From positions 1,798,001 through 1,862,000 of the forward strand of contig CAXXPD010000003.1 of NCBI GenBank assembly GCA_963666415.2: a stretch of DNA of 64,000 bases, read 5' to 3'. This DNA comes from Bin87 sp963666415. GTDB taxonomy: Bacteria > Chloroflexota > Dehalococcoidia > Lucifugimonadales > UBA3495. This document shows positions 44,594 through 59,195 of the stretch, piece by piece; position 1 is the stretch's first letter; the number at the start of each line of letters is the position of its first letter. Under the pieces are notes generated by a model, which did no database searches, was not told the origin of the DNA, and was given only the letters and a program-made list of their open reading frames with translations. The position numbers and the translations under genes are program-made.

Positions 44594-45559
44594 CTAGCGG
44601 CCCTTGCCGATGATCTCGGCCAGGCTGTCGACTTCCCACTCAGCAAGCAGCGCTTCCAGTTCCGCCAGGATGCGGAACGGTGCGTTCAGGTCGGCCAGGT
44701 TTGCGCTGCCCACCTGCACTGCGGAAGCGCCAGCCATCAGGTATTCCACGGCGTGGCGGCCCGTCATCACGCCACCGACGCCTATTATTGGCACTTTGAC
44801 GGAACCAGCCGCGCGGTGCACGAGGGCCATCGCGACCGGACGCAATGCCGGACCGGAGAGGCCGCCGCCGCCGGTACCCAACGTGGGCCGGCCAGCATCG
44901 ATGTCGATGTGCATCGCGGGAATGGTGTTACTGATGGTCAGCGCATCTGCTCCGGCCCCAACTGCCGCATGGGCAATCTCCGTTATGTCAGGCACGTTGG
45001 GGGACAACTTGGCCCACACCGGCAGGTCGGTCTGACGCCGTACTCCCGCCACCGCCGCCTCGGTGAGATGCGGGTAGTGGCTGAACATCGCGCCGTCGTC
45101 CACGTTGGGGCAACTGAGATTCAACTCTATGGCGGCAAACCCGCTGACCCCACGGGTGAACGACGCCATTTCTTCCCATTGCTCCGGGCTTTCAGCGGCC
45201 ATGCTCATCACAATATTGGCGTCCATTTCGGCCCACTGTGGCGCCAGGTCTGACATAGCGGCCTCGATCCCCGGGTTGGTCAACCCGATGGAATTCAGCA
45301 ACGTGGTTTCCCCGGCGTCCAGTCCTTCCCGAAACGATTCGGGGAACCAGCGTGGTTCCGGGTTGCCGGATCTGGCGTAACGGGTAAAAGTCTTGGGCAA
45401 CACCGCACCCAGTTTGCCCAACGGGGTGTCAGGCGCGATCCCCCGGCCATAACCGTCGTATCCGAAGGTTCCCGACGCAATCATCACCGGATTAGACAGC
45501 AGAAGCCCGCCAGAACGTCCCGGTGCCAAATCTGTCGAAAGTTCAGCTGGAACAGCCAC
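44594..45559 (-). CDS. pyrD: Dihydroorotate dehydrogenase, class 1B type
   Basis: Oxidises dihydroorotate in pyrimidine synthesis. The 321-residue protein has NPVMIASGTFGYDG, ELNLSCPNV (catalytic Cys, class 1), VWAKLSPNVPDI, ALTISNTIPAMHID, GGLSGPALRPVAMALV, PIIGVGGVMTGRHAVEYLMAGASAVQVGS. Class 1B enzymes work with PyrK, not seen in the window. It follows rpoC on the same strand with 49 bp between, so it may be a distal member of that transcript. Confidence 0.88.
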   Translation of the reverse strand: MAVPAELSTDLAPGRSGGLLLSNPVMIASGTFGYDGYGRGIAPDTPLGKLGAVLPKTFTRYARSGNPEPRWFPESFREGLDAGETTLLNSIGLTNPGIEAAMSDLAPQWAEMDANIVMSMAAESPEQWEEMASFTRGVSGFAAIELNLSCPNVDDGAMFSHYPHLTEAAVAGVRRQTDLPVWAKLSPNVPDITEIAHAAVGAGADALTISNTIPAMHIDIDAGRPTLGTGGGGLSGPALRPVAMALVHRAAGSVKVPIIGVGGVMTGRHAVEYLMAGASAVQVGSANLADLNAPFRILAELEALLAEWEVDSLAEIIGKGR

Positions 45560-45608
45560 TGACGGCCTCCTGAATTGGGTATTTCGGAGTCAGGCAAACG
45601 GCGACGAT

Positions 45609-50840
<5,232 letters not shown>

Positions 50841-50843
50841 AAT

Positions 50844-53800
50844 CTAGTTCACCTCCATGGAGAAGAGGTCGTCATCGTCGCCTGGCAACCCCAGGCTTGG
50901 CTCTTCCTGTTCACCTTCCTCTTCGAGTTGAACGTTTAGGCCCAGGCTCTGCAACTCCTTCAACAGCACGTTGAATGATTCAGGGACACCGGGTTGGCTG
51001 ATAGCATGGCCCTTCACAATGGATTCGTAAGTGTTGACCCGACCGGTAACGTCGTCGGATTTGATGGTAAGAACTTCCTGAAGGTTATGGGCCGCGGAGT
51101 ACGCCTCCAGCGCCCAAACCTCCATCTCGCCGAATCGCTGGCCGCCGAACTGAGCTTTGCCGCCCAGCGGTTGCTGCGTAATCATCGAGTACGGGCCCGT
51201 GGAACGAGCGTGGATCTTGTCTTCCACCAGGTGGATGAGTTTCAGCATGTAGATGCTGCCCACCGCCACCGGCTGGTCGAACGTTTCACCCGAACGCCCG
51301 TCGTGGAGCTGGAATTTGGCAAAGGTCGGCGGGGCGATCAACCGCTCCCGATGCACGTCCAGCGCCATTTTGTGCATTTCCGGCAGGGACATCCCGTCCG
51401 GTTGCTCGCCGGCGACATCACGCAGCCACAGGTACAGGCAGGCCTTACGGGCTTGCCCCCTCTGGTTTTCGTCATACAACAATTCCGGATCATAGCCCTG
51501 GTCGCGCAACCAGGCATACACCCGGTCGAGGTCTACATTGCTTTCCGGTTCGGCGTCGGTGGCTCCAGCCTGTTGGGCGAACCACCAGCGGGCCAGGGAG
51601 TCCTCAATGTTGTCGTCGTCTGCGCCTTCGAACACCGGCGTCAGCGCCTGGAAATTCAGGCTGCGCGCGGCCCAACCCAGGTGGCTTTCCAAAACCTGCC
51701 CCAGGTTCATCCGCGAAGGCACGCCGATGGGATTCAGAATGATGTCCACCGGAGTTCCGTCCGACAGGAACGGCATATCTTCCTCGGGCAGAATGCGTGA
51801 AACCACGCCCTTGTTCCCGTGGCGTCCCGCCATTTTGTCGCCCACTGAGATCTTGCGCGTTTGGGCCACCCACACGCGAATCGCTTCATTCACGTCCGGA
51901 GGCAAATCGTCCTTGGCTGCTCGGCTCAGGGCTTTGACCGCTATGACCTTGCCCCGTTGACCGTGCGGAACCCGCAACGATGTGTCGCGGACATCCTTGG
52001 ACTTCTCACCGAAGATAGCCCGCAACAGACGCTCTTCGGCAGTCATTTCAGTTTCACCCTTGGGGGTAACCTTTCCAACCAGAATGTCACCCGGACCGAC
52101 ATCCGCGCCAATGCGGATGACGCCGCGCTCGTCCAAGTCGCGCAGGTTGCCCTCCCCCACGTTCGGGATATCCCGGGTGATTTCTTCGTCGCCCAGCTTG
52201 GTGGAGCGGCTTTCCACTTCGTACTTCTCAATGTGCACTGAGGTGAACTGGTCGTCCTTCACCAGCCGTTCGCTGATGATGATGGCGTCCTCGTAGTTGT
52301 AGCCCTCCCATGACATGAACGCAACCAGCACGTTCTGACCCAGGGCCAGTTCGCCGCCGTCGGTCGACGAGCTGTCGGCCAGCGTATCGCCAACTCGCAC
52401 CCGGTCGCCCTTCTGCACCACCGGACGCTGGTTGAGGCAAGTGCCCTGATTCGTCCGCGCAAACTTGATCAATCGGTGAGAATGGTCCACACCCGCAGCG
52501 TCGGAAACCAGCACCTCGTGCCCGTTTACCGATACCACCGACCCTTCCACTCTCGACAGCAACACCTGCCCGCTATCCCGTGCCACCCGGCGTTCAATGC
52601 CGGTGCCCACGATCGGAGCCTGCGGTTGCAGCAACGGCACCGCCTGACGCTGCATGTTGCACCCCATCAGGGCCCGGTTGGCGTCGTCGTGCTCCAGGAA
52701 AGGAATCAGCGCCGCTGAAACGCTCATAATCTGCAACGGCGAAACGTCGGCGTATTCCACGGTGGTCGGCGAAGCCAGCCGGTAATTGTCCCCTTCCCGT
52801 ACTTCCACCTGTTCCTGGGTAAACTGATTCAACCCATCGAATTCGGAGTTGGCCTGAGCAATCCGGAACTGCTCTTCCAGGTCTGCAGTAAGATATTGAA
52901 TGCTATCGGGCCGGGTATCCACGAATGGAATTACGTCAATCACCGTGTCGCCGGACAGGCGGCGCAGGCGACGGATGTGCTGCTCGGACAAGATCTCCCC
53001 GGCGGCCACAATCACCTCGCCTTTGCGAGTCTTTACGTCGACCGACACTTCGTGCCCCAGCAGGTCGAAATACCCGGGGAACCCGGGTTCTCGGCAATCG
53101 CCCAGCCACAGCTGCTTGATGACCGGCCAGTAGGGGGTTTCAATGAAGCCCAGCCGGTCTATGCGTGCATAGGCCGCCAGACTGCTCAACAATCCAATGT
53201 TCGCGCCTTCCGGTGTCTCAATGGGGCAGATGCGCCCGTAGTGTGAGGCGTGAACGTCGCGCACGTCGAAACCCGCCCGCTCCCGGGTCAGGCCGCCCCG
53301 ACCCAACGCCGACAGTCGGCGCTTGTGCGTCAGTTCGGCCAACGGGTTGGTTTGGTCCATAAACTGGGACAGCTTGTCCCCGCCGAAAAACTCGCGAATG
53401 GCGCCCGTAACGGGACGCACGTTGACCAACTTGGCTGGCACCGCGTCTTCCGGCTTTTCCAGCCGTCCCACCCGGTCCTGGAACATCCGGTGCATCCGCA
53501 GCAGGCCAATCCGAACCTGGTCGCGCATGAGTTCACCGGCCACGCGCACGCGGCGGTTCCCCAGGTGGTCAATGTTGTCGCGAGGCTCCAGGTTTTCGGT
53601 GTGATGCTTGATGAGTTCCCGCAACGTGTCGATGATATCGTTCAAATCCAACACCCGGCGCTCCGGCAACTCGATACCAGGCAAGTTGAACCTCACCCGG
53701 TGCATATTGCCGTTGGGTCCGGTATTCACCTCGGTAACGACACCCACAATGCGAGAGGCGCGGGCGCGGATCGGGGTCAATTCCCACGACTGCAACGGCC

Positions 53801-55376
53801 CTTGCGTCGCCCGTTCAGCGTAGATAAGTTGGCCGGCCTCAACGATGCTGTGCTCAGCACGGAACCGGTTTTTCATAATCGTGATTTCGCCGCAGGTTAT
53901 GGCATCGTCAGAAACAACGCCCGCCAGCAGCGGGTTAACGGAGATTGCAACCGGATCACCCAACGTGTCGGTGACCTGAACCTGCACCTTGACCGCCAGA
54001 GATTCCTCGGACGATCCCTCGGCTTGCGACAACAGCGTCGCCGAGTTGGCAGCGTCCAAAGACCACAGATTGACCGTCCGCTCGTCATCACCGGCAGCAA
54101 ACAGCTCGACCGGTTCGATGCGGCGATCCGCCCGCCGGGTCAGGTACCCAAAGTTGATGAGTGCGTCCAGATCCCGGTCCGACAGGATGCGGTGCTCGTG
54201 GCCGGACGCCGCAAAAATCTCGGTGGCCGTGGTTCCGTCGCCGGACTTTGCGTGCTGCTCCCGCACGAATTCCAACACCAATTTCTGAGCATCGGTCAGA
54301 ATCTGCGACTCGGAACGACCCAGCCGCTGGTCAACCTTGATGCGACCAACCTCACCCAGGTCGAATCGCCGTCCATCGAAGAAGTGGTTCATTATGAACG
54401 TGCAAGCGCCATCCACCTGGACGGCTGGTTCACCGGGCCGCAGCCACTTGTAGAGGTTGCGCTGCGCCAGGCCGATGCGATACGACTGTTCCTGCACAAA
54501 CTCGCGGTCGGGGTGAATCCGATCCCACAAGGATCGCAATTCCTCTTCCTTGGGGTTGTAATCCCGGTCCTCAGCCGGCTGGATCCCGGCGACAAACGGC
54601 CGGCATTCACCCGGGTCCAGGTCGGCAAACAGTGCCCGCATCTCTTCGGCGCTTACCACTCCCAGCGCGTGCAGGAAGTTTGACACGCTCATGCGGCGCT
54701 TGCGGTCTACGCTAACGCTGATCGCCTCCGGCTGGTTCCGCCGCCGGGCGTAGTAGTGGGTCCAGGTGGACAGCTCGATGCGAGCGCCCCGGCTGGCCGA
54801 GATACGTCCCTTGTAGTACCAATTTTCGATCTTCCCGCACTCCGGACACGGCGGGTCTTGCGAAGGTTCGCGCTCGTAATAAACGCTGGGCGCACGCTGG
54901 AGCTGACTCACCAGCACCCGCTCCGCTCCATTGATGATGAAAGTGCCGGTATCGGTCATCATCGGCACATCGCCGAAGAAAATGTCAGATTGTGTTACCT
55001 CACCGGTTTCCTGGTCCCGCAACTGCGCCTGCACATATAGCGGTTGCGAATAAGTGATTTCCCGTTCGCGGCACTCTTCAGGACTAAACTGGGGCGGGTC
55101 AAACCAGTGATCCAGAAAGTACAGCTCGAACCGCTCGGCGCGACGCGACGCTTCGCCATTCGCAAACCGTCGGGTGATACCCGCCACGATGGGCGAGCAG
55201 TCTTTAAACGTCTCGGCAAGCCCTTTGGTCTTGAACCAGTCAAAAGATTCCAGTTGGCTGCGGATCAGATTGGGAACTTCGAGGACATTGGCAATGCTCG
55301 ACTCTGAATAAGTCTTCACATCGCGGGCGGTTAAGCCGCGGTCATTGCGGCCCTGGCGTTTTCGGGTCAATACCAT
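50844..55376 (-). CDS. rpoB: RNA polymerase beta subunit
   Basis: The 1510-residue beta subunit. SQFMDQTNPLAELTHKRRLSALGRGGLTRERAGF lies near residues 665-700 (rifampicin pocket, with the canonical Asp, His and Ser positions kept). HASHYGRICPIETPEGANIGL, DKMAGRHGNKGVVSRILPEEDMPFL and GGKAQFGGQRFGEMEVWALEAYSA match the catalytic core. The final residues are acidic. It is first gene of rpoB-rpoC; the usual upstream rplJ and rplL are absent, replaced by IS and repeat sequence. Confidence 0.95.
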   Translation of the reverse strand: MVLTRKRQGRNDRGLTARDVKTYSESSIANVLEVPNLIRSQLESFDWFKTKGLAETFKDCSPIVAGITRRFANGEASRRAERFELYFLDHWFDPPQFSPEECREREITYSQPLYVQAQLRDQETGEVTQSDIFFGDVPMMTDTGTFIINGAERVLVSQLQRAPSVYYEREPSQDPPCPECGKIENWYYKGRISASRGARIELSTWTHYYARRRNQPEAISVSVDRKRRMSVSNFLHALGVVSAEEMRALFADLDPGECRPFVAGIQPAEDRDYNPKEEELRSLWDRIHPDREFVQEQSYRIGLAQRNLYKWLRPGEPAVQVDGACTFIMNHFFDGRRFDLGEVGRIKVDQRLGRSESQILTDAQKLVLEFVREQHAKSGDGTTATEIFAASGHEHRILSDRDLDALINFGYLTRRADRRIEPVELFAAGDDERTVNLWSLDAANSATLLSQAEGSSEESLAVKVQVQVTDTLGDPVAISVNPLLAGVVSDDAITCGEITIMKNRFRAEHSIVEAGQLIYAERATQGPLQSWELTPIRARASRIVGVVTEVNTGPNGNMHRVRFNLPGIELPERRVLDLNDIIDTLRELIKHHTENLEPRDNIDHLGNRRVRVAGELMRDQVRIGLLRMHRMFQDRVGRLEKPEDAVPAKLVNVRPVTGAIREFFGGDKLSQFMDQTNPLAELTHKRRLSALGRGGLTRERAGFDVRDVHASHYGRICPIETPEGANIGLLSSLAAYARIDRLGFIETPYWPVIKQLWLGDCREPGFPGYFDLLGHEVSVDVKTRKGEVIVAAGEILSEQHIRRLRRLSGDTVIDVIPFVDTRPDSIQYLTADLEEQFRIAQANSEFDGLNQFTQEQVEVREGDNYRLASPTTVEYADVSPLQIMSVSAALIPFLEHDDANRALMGCNMQRQAVPLLQPQAPIVGTGIERRVARDSGQVLLSRVEGSVVSVNGHEVLVSDAAGVDHSHRLIKFARTNQGTCLNQRPVVQKGDRVRVGDTLADSSSTDGGELALGQNVLVAFMSWEGYNYEDAIIISERLVKDDQFTSVHIEKYEVESRSTKLGDEEITRDIPNVGEGNLRDLDERGVIRIGADVGPGDILVGKVTPKGETEMTAEERLLRAIFGEKSKDVRDTSLRVPHGQRGKVIAVKALSRAAKDDLPPDVNEAIRVWVAQTRKISVGDKMAGRHGNKGVVSRILPEEDMPFLSDGTPVDIILNPIGVPSRMNLGQVLESHLGWAARSLNFQALTPVFEGADDDNIEDSLARWWFAQQAGATDAEPESNVDLDRVYAWLRDQGYDPELLYDENQRGQARKACLYLWLRDVAGEQPDGMSLPEMHKMALDVHRERLIAPPTFAKFQLHDGRSGETFDQPVAVGSIYMLKLIHLVEDKIHARSTGPYSMITQQPLGGKAQFGGQRFGEMEVWALEAYSAAHNLQEVLTIKSDDVTGRVNTYESIVKGHAISQPGVPESFNVLLKELQSLGLNVQLEEEGEQEEPSLGLPGDDDDLFSMEVN

Positions 55377-55576
55377 AAATACAACACTCCTAACACGGTT
55401 CAGGGTTGGGGTGTAAACAACACGAAAGCCCGCCCCTCCGCTCGCTACACAAAGACACGAAAACCCGGCCAGCCGACAACAGCAAGCCGAGAAAGTGAGT
55501 TAATCAGAGACGAGGGTGCAGGCGATAATTCTGGTCGATAGCAATTAGCTGCGAAAATAACATTGAAAACGTTCCT

Positions 55577-55605
55577 ATCTTACCCGCCCCAAGCTCTTTT
55601 GTCAA
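55577..55605 (-). promoter_or_regulatory. Probable sigma-70 promoter of rpoBC
   Basis: On the minus strand TTGACA (55605-55600) and TAAGAT (55582-55577) are separated by 17 bp. The -35 is perfect and the -10 matches four of six. It would start transcription near 55570, giving a ~190-nt leader before ATG 55376. A ribosome site AGGAG lies close to the start codon. Only about 18 bp separate the -35 from the MITE end. Confidence 0.65.
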
Positions 55606-55623
55606 CTTCGCCGTTGGCCTGTA

Positions 55624-55786
55624 CAGGGCAATCGCATTCTCATTTGGAGGCAACAACCAGCGTCTGAATTTGCGGTTGCTGAGGTTGAATACGTCGTGTC
55701 CAGCAAAGATTGAAGGCGGTTGACGTTGTGCTGGAACGGAATCCGGCTCCCCTACCCCCATTGTTTTTGAGAATGCGATTGCCCTG
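55624..55786. mobile_element. 163-bp MITE with ISAs1-type ends
   Basis: Perfect 19-bp inverted repeats, CAGGGCAATCGCATTCTCA at 55624-55642 and its complement at 55768-55786, share the first 14 bases with the ISAs1 element at 242-1571. A 10-bp target duplication, TTGGCCTGTA, flanks it (55614-55623 and 55787-55796). It has no coding capacity. It is presumably moved by an ISAs1 transposase. Confidence 0.85.
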
Positions 55787-55793
55787 TTGGCCT

Positions 55794-57245
55794 GTAACTG
55801 TTCAGATTTGAGGGGAAGTGAGCAGTTGGCGGCAGGCGGCGAGGGGGTTCAGGCCTCGTGCGCGCCAGGTGCCGAAGATGGATGCCAGCGTCATCTTGCT
55901 CTCGGTACCACGTTCCGACCGGGTGCCGCCGCTGATCTTGCGGCTGATAACCAGATGGCGCCGGCTGCGCTCGGCGGGGTTGTTGTCCGACGGCACGTCC
56001 GGTTCGGCCACGAAGACGAAGAGTTCCTTGATGTGGCGCTCAATGCGCCGGCACAGCCGGCCCTGCAGAGCTAGCGGGTCAGCCAGGAAGGGCTGGCAGA
56101 TGACCAGCAGCTGCCGCTCCCAGGCCAGTTGAGCGGTGCGCCGTCGTCGTGCCTGAGGATGGGTGAAAGACCTGGCCTCGACATAGAGCTGATGGACTGC
56201 CGCGGCCCACTGGGCCAGCGCGGTGTCCTTGGGGTAGAGCGCCACCAGGTCGTGGATGTCCCGCAACAGGTGGGCCCAGCACCGTTGCTGGGGGCCATCG
56301 TAATGGTGGTAGGCGGCGTAGAAATCGCTGACCAGCACTCCGGAGAATGACTCGCCCAGCGCTTCGTCCACCACCGCCTTGCCCCGACCCCGCCGCAGGA
56401 AGTAGCGCTCGGTGGGGGTGCTGAAAGTCCAGACGTAACCGTTGTTCCCATTTTGACGCCAGCCGGTTTCGTCGGCGTGGACCACTGGGCTGGCGCGGAT
56501 GCGGTCCAGGATCGCGGCCACCGCTGGTTGGGCCTGTTGCGCGGTCTGGTGAATGGCGCTCACAATGGCCCCCACGCTGAGGCGCAGCTGATGGACGGTG
56601 CGCAGATACCACTGGATGCTGCGGATCGGCAGGCGCCCTTCTTCCCGCAACGTGGCGATGCGGCTGATCAGGTTGACGCCCAGGCGTTGGCGCCCCAGTG
56701 CCACGCCGTCCAGTTGTGCGGGGGTATGCAGCGGCGTCGACACGCTGGGCAGGTCCTGGCGATGCAGACCTGCTCGGTGACTGGCACCGGAACCACCGGC
56801 AACTCGATGACTTCCCGGGTGCGCTGGACCCAGCCGCCAGTCAGGTGCGTCCCGCAATCGGGACAACTCTCCACCACGTGCTCCACCCGATGGGTCGGTG
56901 TCATGCGCCGGCGGGCGAAGCCGTGGCGTCGCTGCTTGCTGGGCGGCTGCTGCGCTGGCGGCGGGCGGCCCGAACTGGACTTGAGGCCGGGCATTCGGGG
57001 CGGGCCGCCCGGTTTCGCCTGGCCTTCCAGTTCGGCAACCCGCCGCTCCAGCCGTACAATCATCACCTGCAACTCGGCAATGACCGCCTGTTGCTGCACG
57101 ATGATGGCGATGAGAACATCGCGACTGGCGGTGGTCAGGTCAATTTCGGTATCCACTCCCTCTATATGACATAACCACCGCCACCCGTGCCAGCGTTCGG
57201 CAACCCGCCTTCGGCCAATTTACTTCACCAAGTCTGAACAGTTAC
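55794..57245 (-). mobile_element. IS66-family element
   Basis: The inverted ends read GTAACTGTTCAGATTTG (from 55794) and GTAACTGTTCAGACTTGG (from 57245, other strand). The 8-bp target duplication is GTTGGCCT, at 55613-55620 (now separated from the IS by the MITE) and 57246-57253, as expected for IS66. It contains one transposase in two frames and no tnpA/tnpB accessory genes. The right-hand duplication overlaps the edge of a dispersed repeat. Confidence 0.85.
55802..57156 (-). pseudogene. IS66-family transposase (TnpC), frameshifted
   Basis: Starts at ATG 57156. A leucine-rich coiled coil (VQQQAVIAELQVMIVRLERRVAELEG) and zinc-binding CPDCGTHL/CPACRRR lie in the first frame. A shift near 56755 leads into the DDE part: VVHADETGWRQNG, VLVSDFYAAYHHYDGPQQRCWAHLLRD and SDNNPAERSRRHLVISRKISGG, ending at 55802. 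Joined it is a normal TnpC of about 450 residues. The single shift may be recent decay or an error. Confidence 0.75.
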
Positions 57246-57251
57246 GTTGGC

Positions 57252-57420
57252 CTCACGCGTACCCGCTTTGTCATTGCGAGCGTAGCGTGGCAATCCCGTC
57301 GCCGTAGTAACCGCGGTTCGTCGACGTGTGTCCAGCCTCATCGAGATTGCCACGTCCCTCGACGAGCTCGGAATGAGCGGGCACTCCTCGCAATAACAGA
57401 TTAAAGCGGGCACGCGTGAG
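57252..57420. repeat. Dispersed palindromic repeat, family 1, full copy (inverted)
   Basis: Ends CTCACGCG (57252) and CGCGTGAG (to 57420), with TCATTGCGAGCGTAGCGTGG and GAGTGCCCGCTCATTCCGAG-type segments inside on opposite strands. Its reverse complement aligns end to end with 24389-24558. The IS66 target duplication overlaps its first two bases, so the repeat edge was an insertion site. Confidence 0.8.
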
Positions 57421-57479
57421 GCAACGGTTGCTCCACCGAGGCTTATCAATATATCCGCCCAAAAGCGAGTTTCCCCTCA

Positions 57480-57498
57480 CCCTGAGCCTTTCGAAGGG
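57480..57498. repeat. Short GAGCCTTTCGAAGGG hairpin-type repeat
   Basis: CCCTGAGCCTTTCGAAGGG is a small imperfect palindrome of a type scattered through many GC-rich genomes. A cousin sits at 8388-8416 within a transposase gene. It occupies the otherwise empty stretch 57421-57616, where I see nothing else. Confidence 0.45.
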
Positions 57499-57616
57499 CC
57501 GCCGGCCCATGCAGCCTCAACCTCGTCAGCGCCTCATCACCCAGATGAGTGCCGATCACCGAAAGCTCCTGGTATCTGCCATCCCCGCTTTGCGAGCCGG
57601 GATTCCACCGCCGAGC

Positions 57617-59032
57617 CTAACCGCCTCCGCCCCGTACTACCAGGCTGGGTTTGGTCATCTCTTCCGGATTCAGCAACGCGTCCAGCTCTGCCTCGGTCAG
57701 GGAAGTGTCGAGCCGAGCCACATCGCGAATAGTCTGGCCGGTTTCCGCCGCTTTCTTGGCAATCCCAGCCGCCGCGTCGTATCCGATTGACGGAGCCAGC
57801 GCCGTGCCCAACATCAAGCCCCTCTCAACCATTGTCGGGCCAGTGTCGGTTGCTGTAATGCCCGCCACGCACTGGTCGGCGAAGTTGCGCGCCGACGCCG
57901 CCAGCAACGCCACTGATTGCAGTAGGTTGTACGCCGCCACCGGCATCATCGTGTTCAACTCAAAGTAGCCGCCCGCCCCCGCCAGGGCAACGGTGGCATC
58001 GTTCCCCACCACATGGGCCGCCACCTGTATCACCGACTCGGCAATCACCGGGTTCACCTTGCCCGGCATGATGCTGCTGCCCGGTTGAACTTCGGGCAGG
58101 TTTATCTCGCCCAGGCCGGCCCGGGGACCGCAGCCCAGAAACCGAATGTCGTTGGCGATCTTATGCAGGCTTATGGCCACCGTCTTCAGTTGACCGCTGG
58201 CTTCCACAATGCCGTCCAGCGAAGCCTGCGCCTGGAAGTGATTGCCGGTTTCCCTGATGTGCACACCAGTCATCTCACTCAGGCGGGCGCAGGTACGAGC
58301 CGAGAACTCCGGGTGCGTATTGACGCCGGTTCCAACCGCGGTTCCGCCCAGAGCTACCTCCGCCAGCGCATCCTGGGCACGCTTCACTCGGGTGATGCTA
58401 TAGCTGGCCTGGCCGGCGTACCCGCTGAATTCCTGACCCAGTCGCACCGGAGTCGCATCCTGCAGGTGGGTCCGTCCGGTTTTCACGATCGGCCAGAACT
58501 CGTCGGATTTGGCTTGCAACGCGACCCGCAACCGTTCCAGAGCCGGCAACAGATCTTCCTTGAAACCCAAAAGCGCCGCTAGATGAATAGCCGTCGGTAC
58601 GACGTCGTTGGACGACTGCCCCAGATTCACATTGTCGTTGGGATGCACCAAACGCGACCCCAGGTCGCCTCCCATGATCTGCGACGCTCGGTTCGCTATC
58701 ACCTCATTCGCGTTGGTATTGGTGGAAGTGCCGGACCCGGTCTGAAAAATATCCAGCACGAAATGGTCGTCGTGTTTGCCGTCGATCACTTCCTGCGCCG
58801 CCGCCACAATGGCATCGCCAATCGCTCTGTCCATGATGCCCATGTCCATGTACGTCTGCGCCGCCGCCATCTTGATCAGACCCAGCGCCCTGATGAATTG
58901 CCGGGGGAATCGCAGGTCGCTGATGGGGAAATTGAGCACGGCTCGCATCGTTGATGCGCCGTAGAGCGCATCAACCGGAACCTGCATTTCGCCCATGGAA
59001 TCACGTTCGATTCTCGTGCTGTTGGTGGTCAT
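57617..59032 (-). CDS. fumC: Class II fumarate hydratase
   Basis: Hydrates fumarate to malate in the TCA cycle. The 471-residue protein (start MTTNSTRIERDSMGEMQVP) has YGASTMRAVLNFPIS, DIFQTGSGTSTNTNANEVIANRA, HPNDNVNLGQSSNDVVPTA, KTGRTHLQDATPVRLGQEFSG and the signature GSSIMPGKVNPVI. Aspartase belongs to the same family and is not fully excluded; the TGSGTS and HLQDATP pattern favours fumarase. Start at ATG 59032; an open frame continues upstream to 59236 but without similarity. Confidence 0.88.
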   Translation of the reverse strand: MTTNSTRIERDSMGEMQVPVDALYGASTMRAVLNFPISDLRFPRQFIRALGLIKMAAAQTYMDMGIMDRAIGDAIVAAAQEVIDGKHDDHFVLDIFQTGSGTSTNTNANEVIANRASQIMGGDLGSRLVHPNDNVNLGQSSNDVVPTAIHLAALLGFKEDLLPALERLRVALQAKSDEFWPIVKTGRTHLQDATPVRLGQEFSGYAGQASYSITRVKRAQDALAEVALGGTAVGTGVNTHPEFSARTCARLSEMTGVHIRETGNHFQAQASLDGIVEASGQLKTVAISLHKIANDIRFLGCGPRAGLGEINLPEVQPGSSIMPGKVNPVIAESVIQVAAHVVGNDATVALAGAGGYFELNTMMPVAAYNLLQSVALLAASARNFADQCVAGITATDTGPTMVERGLMLGTALAPSIGYDAAAGIAKKAAETGQTIRDVARLDTSLTEAELDALLNPEEMTKPSLVVRGGGG

Positions 59033-59195
59033 GTTTTCGCTGTCCTTCTTTGTTTCAGATTCCACGACCGTGGATGGTCGTGAGGCCGCGACTATACTTG
59101 GAGCCGGTATTGCGGAAACGCATTGCGTTCCAATTTTATCACCGGGTTGTCCCCTCAAAAACGTGCCATCCGCCTTTTCCGTTACTCCCCTGCCA

